64,000 nucleotides of DNA from a virus, in the IMG/VR virus record IMGVR_UViG_3300042477_000445, positions 1 through 64,000 of that record. One strand, 5' to 3'. A program made the translations under genes and the position numbers. Of the stretch, positions 17,936 to 27,700 are shown piece after piece; the first letter of the stretch is position 1, and the number at the start of each line of letters is the position of its first letter. The notes under the pieces were generated by a model. It made no database searches and had not been told where the DNA came from. It was given only the letters and a program-made list of their open reading frames with translations.

Positions 17936-19726
17936 ATGATTAAAACTAAACCACCTATTTCTTATACAAGCAGAGATTTTGCTTCTATCAGAAATGATTT
18001 AATAAATTATGTAAAGGTATATTACCCAGATACATATAAAGATTTCAACGAAGCGTCTTTCGGAGCTTTGATGGTCGATATGGTTGCATATGTTGGCGAT
18101 ATTTTGTCATATTATGTTGATTATCAGACAAATGAATCTTTTATAGAAACAGCAATAGAGAGAAATAATCTTATAAAAATTGCCAAACAAATGGGATACA
18201 AATTTACTGGATCCCCTTCCTCTACTGGTATTTCTGCATTTTATGTTTCTGTTCCTGCTTTGGCAAATGGTGGTGGAGAAAATACAGATCTAATACCTGT
18301 CTTGAAAAAAGGTACTTTATTAGGATCGGATTCTGGAGCATCTTTTATATTGGCAGAAGATCTAGATTTTTCAAATCCAAAAGCGGAAAAGAAAGTAATA
18401 AAAGAAACTGCAAACAGCAATCCAACTGGTTATGCTTACAAAATGTATGGCAAAATAATCTCTGGTGAGGTTAGACAAAAGCAAATTGTTATTGGAGATT
18501 ATGAAAAATTTTTAAAATTACAAATTGATGATGAAAGAATATCAGAAGTTATTAGTGTTTACGATTCTGTTGGTAATGAATACTATGAAGTAGATTATTT
18601 AACACAAGACACAATATATAGAGAAATTAAAAATACTTCCTCAGATTCAATAAATGCTCCATTTTTTTTGAAAGAATTTCAAACATTTAGAAAGTTTGTT
18701 ACTGAATTTGATGAAGATGGAAATTGTTATTTACAATTTGGATTTGGATCGGAAACAGAGTTTGTAGAAAACAATTTTCCAGATCCAAGCGACGTATCTT
18801 TACAACTATTTGGAAAAAACTATTATACAGATAGTTTATTTGATCCAAACGTAATATCAACAACAGAAACACTAGGAATATCTCCAGCAAATACAACTTT
18901 AACAATTGTATACAGAGTCAATACAAGTGATACAGTTAATGCAGCGGTTTCTACTGTTAATGTTGTTGTGGATCCTGTATTAAGTTTTCAAACAAACAAT
19001 TATTCACAAACGGAAGCGTCTTCTTTGTTGCTAGGTCTAGAAGTTGATAACGAAGAACCGATTGTTGGGTCAGCAGAAATTGTAAGTAATCAGGAAATAA
19101 GATTAAGAGCGTATGGAGCTTTTGCAACTCAAAATAGAGCAGTTACAAAACAAGATTATGTTTCAATAGCATATAGAATGCCTTCTAAGTTTGGAACAGT
19201 TAAAAGAGTTTCTTTGGTGCAGGACTTAGATTCCTCCAAAAGAAATCTTAATCTTTATATCGTTTCTGTAACTTCTGATAATGAATTAACTTTAGCTACT
19301 GACACTATAAAACAAAATCTTAAAACGTGGATTTCTAAGTATAAAATGTTAAACGATACAGTGGACATTCTTGATGCCACAATTATAAATATAGGTATTA
19401 ATTTTGAAATAATCACAGAACTTACAAAAGACTCTACGATTATATTAAATGATTGCCTAACAAAGTTAAAAGAAATGTTTACAGAAAAAATGAATATTGG
19501 TGAACCACTTTATTTAACAGAAATTTATAAAACATTAAATGCTGTTCCTGGAGTCGTTGATACAAAATCCGTATCCGTTTTCCAAAAAACAGGATCTGGA
19601 TATAGTTCATCTCAGTTCCCAATATTTGATAATTTATCAAAGGACGGAAGATATCTGTCAGTACCAGAAAATGTAATATTAGAGATTAAGAGTCTTGATG
19701 ATGATATTACTGGAGTAACATTATAA
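17936..19726 (+). CDS. baseplate wedge protein gp6-like (Baseplate_J)
   Basis: The protein has 596 residues, close to T4 gp6 (660). The N-terminus has YTSRDFASIRNDLINYVK, then YPDTYKDFNEASFGALMVDM, VAYVGDILSYYVDYQTNESF and TAIERNNLIKIAKQMGY, a signature I recognise from T4-type marine phages. The C-terminal half contains the Baseplate_J pattern, with GAFATQNRAVTKQDYVSIAY near residue 400. Two copies per wedge join neighbouring wedges in T4. It follows gp25 by 12 bases. Confidence 0.9.
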   Translation: MIKTKPPISYTSRDFASIRNDLINYVKVYYPDTYKDFNEASFGALMVDMVAYVGDILSYYVDYQTNESFIETAIERNNLIKIAKQMGYKFTGSPSSTGISAFYVSVPALANGGGENTDLIPVLKKGTLLGSDSGASFILAEDLDFSNPKAEKKVIKETANSNPTGYAYKMYGKIISGEVRQKQIVIGDYEKFLKLQIDDERISEVISVYDSVGNEYYEVDYLTQDTIYREIKNTSSDSINAPFFLKEFQTFRKFVTEFDEDGNCYLQFGFGSETEFVENNFPDPSDVSLQLFGKNYYTDSLFDPNVISTTETLGISPANTTLTIVYRVNTSDTVNAAVSTVNVVVDPVLSFQTNNYSQTEASSLLLGLEVDNEEPIVGSAEIVSNQEIRLRAYGAFATQNRAVTKQDYVSIAYRMPSKFGTVKRVSLVQDLDSSKRNLNLYIVSVTSDNELTLATDTIKQNLKTWISKYKMLNDTVDILDATIINIGINFEIITELTKDSTIILNDCLTKLKEMFTEKMNIGEPLYLTEIYKTLNAVPGVVDTKSVSVFQKTGSGYSSSQFPIFDNLSKDGRYLSVPENVILEIKSLDDDITGVTL

Positions 19727-21177
19727 TGAGCATTAGAAGATATATAGCAAACTCAGATAATACCATAACAAATGCTTTCGAAGCAGATCTTACTACTCGC
19801 GGTACAGGGTCAAACATGGGAGCTTCTGATATTCTTGAAGTGTTTACCATCTACGGGCAAACAAGCGGCGCTTCTGGTTATACGAGAGAGGAATCAAGAA
19901 TTTTAATTAATTTTCCAATCTCAACAATTTCTTCGGATAGAACATCTAAATATATACCTGCTTCTGGTTCTGTGAGTTTTTTCTTAAAACTATACAATGC
20001 TATACATACATCCACAACTCCAACTAATTTTACTTTAAAAGTTGCCCCAGTTTCTGCTTCTTGGACTGAAGGCTTTGGTCTTGATATGGATGAGTATCAG
20101 GACCTTGGAGTATCAAATTGGATTTCTGCTTCTTTGACTTCTGGTTGGACTAATCAAGGTGGAGATTTTTTAACCGGTTCTGGGGCCTCTACTGGCTCTC
20201 AAACATTTGTTCTTGGAACTGAAGATTTAGATGTTGATATTACTGCTCAAGTTGAAAAATGGATCGCAGGAACAACTGGTTCATACGGACTCGCGGTTTA
20301 TCTAGATCCAGTACAAGCTACAGAGGCAAGATCATATTATACTAAAAAGTTCTTCGCAAGAACAAGTGAATTTCAATTATGGAGACCACACATAGAAGCA
20401 AGATGGAATTCTCAAATTGCAGACGATCGTGGTAATTTCTATATAAGCAGTTCTTTACTATCCACAGAAAATGTAAATACAGTATATCTTTACAACTATA
20501 GAAACGGAAAAGCAACAGATATTCCATCAATAGGAACTGGAAATGTTTATGTAAAAATCTATGAAACTCTTGGTGGTTCTGCTTCCTCTATGCCAGTTGC
20601 TGGTGGTGTTTCTGCGGGCAATACGTCGGTTGTAACGGGCGGTTGGGTTTCTACCGGTGTCTACTCCGCCTCGTTTGCTTACACGGGTTCTGCGTCAACA
20701 ATTTACGATGTATGGCAGAATCAAGCTGGTACAACTCTGTTTCACACAGGTACAATTTATCCAATAACTTACAATGCCTCTGGGGACTCGGATATACCAA
20801 ATTATGTATTAAAAGTCACAAATGCTCAACAAAAATATTATCAAAATGACAAGCCAAGACTAAGATTATTTGTTAGACAAAGGGATTGGAGTCCGACAAT
20901 ATATAATGTCGCTTCTACAGAAATAGAGTCTACAATAATCGAAAAAGCTTACTACCGCCTATTTAGAGTACAGGACAATTTTGATGTTGTCCCATATGGA
21001 ACAGGAAGTACACAACACACTCTCCTGTCTTTTGATGTAAGCGGAAACTACTTTGATTTTGATATGTCTATTCTAGAAAAAGGATATATGTACGGTTTCA
21101 AATTTGCTTTTGACTTACAGCAAAATGGTCAAATAGAAGAACAACCATATATCTTTAAATTTAGAGTAGAAGAATAA
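19726..21177 (+). CDS. tail/baseplate appendage protein with DNRLRE-like beta-sandwich
   Basis: This 483-residue protein is rich in Ser, Thr, Gly and aromatic residues. The N-terminal 210 residues have the pattern of the DNRLRE (carbohydrate-binding-module-like) sandwich: SRILINFPI, SVSFFLKLYNA, LKVAPVSASWTEGFG, then VDITAQVEKWIAG and YGLAVYL. The second half looks like another beta-rich domain. It overlaps both neighbours by a base or more (TAATGA). A surface-exposed virion protein that touches host glycans is plausible. The virion role is inferred from position behind gp6. Confidence 0.62.
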   Translation: MSIRRYIANSDNTITNAFEADLTTRGTGSNMGASDILEVFTIYGQTSGASGYTREESRILINFPISTISSDRTSKYIPASGSVSFFLKLYNAIHTSTTPTNFTLKVAPVSASWTEGFGLDMDEYQDLGVSNWISASLTSGWTNQGGDFLTGSGASTGSQTFVLGTEDLDVDITAQVEKWIAGTTGSYGLAVYLDPVQATEARSYYTKKFFARTSEFQLWRPHIEARWNSQIADDRGNFYISSSLLSTENVNTVYLYNYRNGKATDIPSIGTGNVYVKIYETLGGSASSMPVAGGVSAGNTSVVTGGWVSTGVYSASFAYTGSASTIYDVWQNQAGTTLFHTGTIYPITYNASGDSDIPNYVLKVTNAQQKYYQNDKPRLRLFVRQRDWSPTIYNVASTEIESTIIEKAYYRLFRVQDNFDVVPYGTGSTQHTLLSFDVSGNYFDFDMSILEKGYMYGFKFAFDLQQNGQIEEQPYIFKFRVEE

Positions 21178-24100
21178 TGAGTATAAAAGACCTCTGGCAA
21201 AAACAAAAAGAAAACAAACTTTCTGTAAAAACAATTAATTCACAGAATTCTCAAGAATTCTTTAATGAAGTTGAATCACCAGATTATGTAACTCAATATC
21301 AAAAAAGCATTAATTTATATCTCCAAGATGTTAATTTTGCTACAGCATCAAACTTTGCAAGATTTGGATCGGCAAGAAAATATTATGAAAATTTAACTAC
21401 AAGAATAACAGAAACATATACTGGCAAAGATGTTTATTATCCATATGATGGATCAAAAGCAAAACAATTAGAATTTGAAAATAATTTAAATCCATATGAA
21501 AAATATATATTTCTTTACGAGTATCCAAGATCAACTGGATATGTTGAGTTCGGTAGAACGTGGGATGCGGTAGGGTCAGGGGTCAGTGGATTCGGCGCAA
21601 CAAATACACCAGAGTATATTAAATTTTTTAATCAAAATAACGATAATATATACGATCCAGACAATGGACTTAGAGAAAATACTAGATTTATTCCAGAATC
21701 TGGAAGTACAATAGAATTTTGGATGAAAAAAAATGCTTTTCCAAATTCAGCGACACAAACTGCTAAAGAATGTATTTTTTATACAAAAACATATGATTCT
21801 GATAAACTTTTAATAATTTATATAGATCAAGCGGTTAATACAGGTTCTTTTGTTATAAATTATAAATATTCTAATCTTGGAACTTCAGATCTAATTTATG
21901 TATCAAGCAGTCTTTCTACTCTTGCTGATTCTAATTGGCATCATCATGCTTTCGTATTTAGTACCTCTTCTGGAAAAACTAGCATAGATTATTATTTAGA
22001 TGGTGTTTATAGGAATACAAATTCTACTTCAACTACTTCTTTAACTTACAGTTTAACAGGATCATGCCTCAACGCGATCGGTGCGTTAGGCGGTAAGATA
22101 ACTTCTGCTGGATCTGATTTGATTGGGTATGGTAAATTATCTGGATCAATTGATGAATTTAGATTTTGGAATACAAAAAGAAATGCAAAACAAATTGGTT
22201 TAAATTATTTTACTACTATTGGTGGCGGAAATAATGTAATTAATAATTCTAGTATTGGAATATATTACAAATTTAATGAAGGAATATATGGAGATTCTTC
22301 TGTGGATTCCGTGATTTTAGATTATGCAGGTGGAAATTGTAACGGACAATTTGTGGGTTATAATTCTAACTCTAGAAACACAGGTTCTGCCATAACTTCT
22401 ACTCAAGATAACCCAGAACTTGGAACTCCCATATTGAGATATGGTGATCCGTTGGTTCAAACATTTTTAACAGAAAAATTGTATTATGCTGATGAACATG
22501 ATTTTACAAATAATTTTATGTTAAAAAACTCAATCCCATCATGGATCCTAGATCAGGATAATGATAATGGTGGAACATTAGTTAATTTTCTTCAAACAAT
22601 TGCAAGTTATTTAGATACTTTATATCTTCAAATAAAAACACAAAAAGATCTAAAAAATAAAGATTATTTAAATTACGAAGGTAAGGCTCCACCCTTTTCA
22701 GATTTATTGCTAACATCGGCAGGGTTTGATTTACCATCTCTATTTTTAAATACAGATATTGTACAATCTTTACTAAATCAAGATTCTAAAAAAACATACA
22801 ACGAAAGTATAAATGATTTGAAAAATATTATTTATAAAAACATATATAATAATTTGGAATTGTTATATAAATCAAAAGGAACAGAAAATTCTATAAAGCA
22901 ATTGATTAAAAATTTTGGTGTAAATCAAGATATTTTTTCATTAAATATTTATTCTAACAATACTCAATATGAGTTAGAAAATAATTTTGTTAATAAATCA
23001 ATTAAAAAAGATTATATAGATTTTACACCATTTTCTTCTTCGATAAATTCAACCGCAGTCGTCTACCAAATAAATACAGAGTCCGGTACTTCTCCATTTA
23101 TAACTGGTACACTAAATAATCAATTGTCTTTTACTGCAGAGTGTGATGTTGTTATACCAAGTTTCCCTAAAAATTATGATTATTTACAATATAAAACATT
23201 AACTTGGAATACTTCCTCCGTATTTGGCATTAGAACCGCTGGACCAGGAACAGTAGGACTAGGTGGAATAACATATGATACAATTGTACCATCTGGGGAC
23301 CCTGCTGGATTAAAGGTTAGGTTTATCTACAGAGATAACAAAGGATATTTTTCTTTAAATTATCCTTCCGCAAGTGTAACATTAACTTCATCTATTTTTG
23401 AAGATATAACAACAGATCAACATTGGAATTTATCTGTAAGATTAAAACCAGTTTATACTGGAAGTAGTTATGTATTAGAGTTTGCTGGTTATTCTAATTT
23501 TGTTTCAGATAATTTTAGATCCTTTTCTGTTTCCTCTAGTTTACCATCTACGAGTGGTTCTTTGTTACTCTCGACAAGCAAAAGACTTTATGTTGGAGCA
23601 GAAAGAGATGATGTGACAGGATCTTTGGTATATAAATCTTTAATAAAAGGTTTGTCTGCTAAATACTGGGCAGATTATTTAACAGCGGAAGAACTAAAAG
23701 AACACGCAAAGAATCCAAACAATTATGGTCGTTTACAACCATATGAACCATACACATTAGCAACCTCAAGTTATATTCCAAAATCCGAAACACTTTTGTT
23801 ACACTGGGATTTTACAAATGTTACTTCCAGTAATTCAAATGGAAATATAAATTTAATTTATGATTTAACAAGTGGAAATACTTTTGGAAATTCATACGCC
23901 AATACTCCGTTAGAATATTTAGTTGGGAGAAGATATGACGGAAAAGGTTATGGTTTTAACCCCAGTTCAACAATTAAAAATTATGAATTAGTATATTCTT
24001 CCGAGCAACAATCACCAGAAAATGTTTATTCCAATCAATTAGTTAATATTCTAGCAACCGATGATGATTATTATACAACTGCAATAAGACCACAAAAATA

Positions 24101-24776
24101 TTTTTTCTCTTTAGAAAACAGTATGTATGATGTAATATCAAAGAACATGTTAAATATGTTTGCATCAATTGTAGAATTTAATAATTTTATTGGTGAGCCT
24201 GGAAATTTGTATAAAGCACAATATTCAAAACTTAAATTTTTCAGAAAAATATTCTTTGATAAAGCTTCAAACACACCAGATTTAGATAAGTATGTTGGTA
24301 TTTATAAATGGCTTGATGATGCATTAGATAGTATTTTGTTTAATTTAATACCCGCTTCTGCAAACGCTAATGATAAAATTAGAACAATGGTGGAGAATCA
24401 CGTTCTAGAAAGAAGCAAAATTCAATTGCATTTACTGCCAGACGAAGGAACAAATATTGTAGGAGGCAATACTCCAAATCCTGGTAATGCTAATGCGGTA
24501 TTGCCTCCTCCCGGTTCCTCAATTAATATAACTCCGCTTCCTCCAATTTTTTTACCAGAGATTCCAATACCAGGAAAGCAACCTAAAAAGAGAGGATATG
24601 CCCAACCAAAAAATAAAAAGATTGATTATGTAGATGTTAGTGGATTGATACCTGCAGAAGGTTCATTCATAACTCTATATGAAATTCCATCATCTTTTAT
24701 ATCATATTTGTCCTTTAATAAAAGAACGAGAGAGCAGAAAAAAACTATATCAGCTAGAATAGGAAGAGGAAGATGA
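21177..24776 (+). CDS. large tail protein with LamG/concanavalin-like domains
   Basis: The protein has 1199 residues. Around residues 140-340 a LamG-like lectin domain is visible, with STIEFWMKKNAF, DSNWHHHAFVFSTSSGKTSI, YYLDGVYRN and finally GKLSGSIDEFRFWNTKRNAK. A second, less clear jelly-roll follows at about 640-850 (LSFTAECDVVIPSF, QHWNLSVRLKPVYTGSS, LVYKSLIKGLSAKYWADYL). The C-terminus is Pro-rich and then basic. The domains suggest binding to surface polysaccharide. It lies in the baseplate/tail run and overlaps the next gene by ATGA. Confidence 0.7.
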   Translation: MSIKDLWQKQKENKLSVKTINSQNSQEFFNEVESPDYVTQYQKSINLYLQDVNFATASNFARFGSARKYYENLTTRITETYTGKDVYYPYDGSKAKQLEFENNLNPYEKYIFLYEYPRSTGYVEFGRTWDAVGSGVSGFGATNTPEYIKFFNQNNDNIYDPDNGLRENTRFIPESGSTIEFWMKKNAFPNSATQTAKECIFYTKTYDSDKLLIIYIDQAVNTGSFVINYKYSNLGTSDLIYVSSSLSTLADSNWHHHAFVFSTSSGKTSIDYYLDGVYRNTNSTSTTSLTYSLTGSCLNAIGALGGKITSAGSDLIGYGKLSGSIDEFRFWNTKRNAKQIGLNYFTTIGGGNNVINNSSIGIYYKFNEGIYGDSSVDSVILDYAGGNCNGQFVGYNSNSRNTGSAITSTQDNPELGTPILRYGDPLVQTFLTEKLYYADEHDFTNNFMLKNSIPSWILDQDNDNGGTLVNFLQTIASYLDTLYLQIKTQKDLKNKDYLNYEGKAPPFSDLLLTSAGFDLPSLFLNTDIVQSLLNQDSKKTYNESINDLKNIIYKNIYNNLELLYKSKGTENSIKQLIKNFGVNQDIFSLNIYSNNTQYELENNFVNKSIKKDYIDFTPFSSSINSTAVVYQINTESGTSPFITGTLNNQLSFTAECDVVIPSFPKNYDYLQYKTLTWNTSSVFGIRTAGPGTVGLGGITYDTIVPSGDPAGLKVRFIYRDNKGYFSLNYPSASVTLTSSIFEDITTDQHWNLSVRLKPVYTGSSYVLEFAGYSNFVSDNFRSFSVSSSLPSTSGSLLLSTSKRLYVGAERDDVTGSLVYKSLIKGLSAKYWADYLTAEELKEHAKNPNNYGRLQPYEPYTLATSSYIPKSETLLLHWDFTNVTSSNSNGNINLIYDLTSGNTFGNSYANTPLEYLVGRRYDGKGYGFNPSSTIKNYELVYSSEQQSPENVYSNQLVNILATDDDYYTTAIRPQKYFFSLENSMYDVISKNMLNMFASIVEFNNFIGEPGNLYKAQYSKLKFFRKIFFDKASNTPDLDKYVGIYKWLDDALDSILFNLIPASANANDKIRTMVENHVLERSKIQLHLLPDEGTNIVGGNTPNPGNANAVLPPPGSSINITPLPPIFLPEIPIPGKQPKKRGYAQPKNKKIDYVDVSGLIPAEGSFITLYEIPSSFISYLSFNKRTREQKKTISARIGRGR

Positions 24777-27700
24777 AAAAGTTTGTTTTTAGAAGCAATA
24801 AATATAACGTCACTCATCAAGACCTTCAAAGAGGAATTGAGGATCGTGGGTATATAGATTCAAATCCTATTACCGATAGTGAGACAAACCCTTTAAGTAA
24901 ATGGAAAAAATATCAAGGCGAGAGAGACGATACAAATTTGTTTGTTTCTTCTAGCAACAATATTTCAAGAATTCAAATCCATCAAGCAATAAATAGATTG
25001 TATGATAGTTTGGAGTTTGGTCAAGTTAATGTAAGTGTAGATGTTGATCCAACATATAAGGTTGGATACAATTATAATAAACAAAAGTTTTTTAATTATG
25101 TTGAAGAGTATTTAGTTCAAAACCCATCAGAAACTTTGGCATTTGTAAAAGATCCTCAGCAATTTTTAGTAACTATTCCAGGATTAAATGTTAAAAATAT
25201 TCTTGTTTATCAAGGTGGAAGTAACAAAACAAATACAACACTTCCTTTTTTAAAAACAAACACTGGAGACATTGTTGGTCATCATAAAGATGGACAATTT
25301 GAGAGAGGTTTACAAGGACCATTTACAGAAGCAAATGTTGGTGGTTACAAACATAGACACCAGAGAGTTGGCAACACAACTGATAGACCAGAAAGATTTA
25401 AAATAACAGATGACGGTACAACAATTACTTTTTCCTCCCCTATTAGCGGAAATACAAACGCTCCATATGCTAGATTTAGTAGAGAAGGATTTACAAAATC
25501 TGTTGTTAATATTGCCAATATAAGAGCAACAGGATCCTTCGCTTTGGGAAATTTTCAAAGAAACTATGAAGTAGTCAGCGGGCTACATAGAAGAGCACAA
25601 AACCTAGCATTAGTTGATCGTCCACAAAACTTTCAACAAAGAGCAATAGAAAATCCTCTTTTAACAGGATCTTCTGATTATGCTATACCAGATAGAACCT
25701 TATTGGATGGAACTTATAATAAAACAGTTTTTGTGAACAAGTTTGGAGCGCCAGGAGATTCAAAATCATCTACTCCAATTCATATGGATTTTGATTCGGA
25801 AGAATATTCAGTATATAACACGGTTAATTATAGAAATATATCTGGAAGATTGTTTTTAAAGAAGAATTTGTCAACTGGTTCATATTTTGGAGGATATATA
25901 TCTGGTTCTTATGGAATTACAACCTCCTATAATAAAACGCAGAGAAACAATAGAAGAATACCAATTTCCGGTACAACACAATTTAAGTTAAGACCAGATA
26001 ATACATTTTTTAGTTACGGAATTCCCGCAAGAGATGGTGGATATTCTTGGATATTAAATTATACAACAGGCGGAAATAATCCAGGACTTTATATAAATGG
26101 AGTTGATAATGATATAAACTTCATTACATCGTCAATTGATGGGAATTATTTTACAAATCTGTCAAGTAGTTATGTAACTTTTACAACATCTTCTGTTTCT
26201 TTAAATACTTCAACTAATAATGTTTTAAGGAAGTTTAATGTTCAATTTAGTGGAATGTGGAAATTTACTCCAAAAAAACAATTATCGCAAAATTATAATC
26301 CAATAATTGTTAGAAACAAAGCAAGAAATTATTTTGTTGATTATGTTCCGGATCCACAAACGAATACAAGACAAGATATTCGTTTTAAAGATTCTTTTAT
26401 AAAAGATAAACATACAAACATTGTTAATGTTTATGTTGATGAAAACGGAAACGAAGAAAGATTGTCTTTACCATTTGGTCAAGAATATGGATCATTAACT
26501 TCAGATTTTTATAGAGTCGAAACAGATCAAAATATTAATATATATAAAGACTACAGAAACATCAGACAATCAGATAAATCAAAATCTTTATTTGCAAAAC
26601 TATTCAAATTTGATAGATATACAAAAAAGAATAATTTAAATATTAAAAAAATTAAATCAATTATTCATGAAGAAAAAATTTATCCAAGAAGTCAAAATGT
26701 TTATAGAGATATTGCCAGAGTCAGAAACAATTATTCTAGTAAATGGGCAGATAATTTAGATAATAGATTGACAGAATTAACAAATAGTCAAGGTCAAGTT
26801 TATGTAAGAACCGCTTTCTTAAACAAAGACAGTGGTGGAACAGAATATAAATTTAGTTATTGGCCAATGGATGCTAATGAGGATCCAACTTTTACTGGAG
26901 CGATCGTAAGAGATAAATCTGGTGAATTAATACAATTAGATAACATTAATTTTTATTTCAGCGCTTATGGTGTTAACCCTGGTTTAATCGTTCCATCTGG
27001 ATCATATTATGGAGCAAGATTCGGTAGAAACTGGAATCGTAATCGACCAGCGAATGTTGTTCATGAACAAGCAGGCAGAGGACCGTTTAAAAATTCATAT
27101 GAGCAGTTTTACTCGGATATTAAATTGATTGGTCAAGACTGTTCGGTGGTTCCAGAATACAGAATCAGTCCAAGACTAGACACATTTTATAGTAGCAACA
27201 TTTCATATTATAGTGATACATTTAATTCTTTAGAATTAACTGGAACAGTTGTTGAAGATGCAAGTTTGGCAATATCAACAAGTTCCGCTTTCTTGGAACA
27301 GAGAGTCAATTCCGACTATATTGATTTAAATGAATATCTCAATAAAGAACTAACAGAATTTAAATTAAACACGATTAAATTAAAAGTTAAAGGGATTAAG
27401 AAATTTTTGCCATATGATGGATTTTATCCACAGCAAAGAATGTTGCAATTGGCAAGTCAATTTTCTTCATCTTATAATGGATTGTTTACGTTGTTTGGCG
27501 TTCAATCAACATTTAGAACCGCTCTAACTCCATTCTACGCTCCAGGAATTGGATTCAATTCCATTAAAGCAGGAATGGGTATGCCATTTAATGTTGCTAC
27601 GGCAAGTATCGGATCAAACCCTTTTTCTGACATAACAAGCAGTATTGATTCTGCAAGTTTATTTTATCATAAATTACCTTGGGATTCTATTTTATATCCT

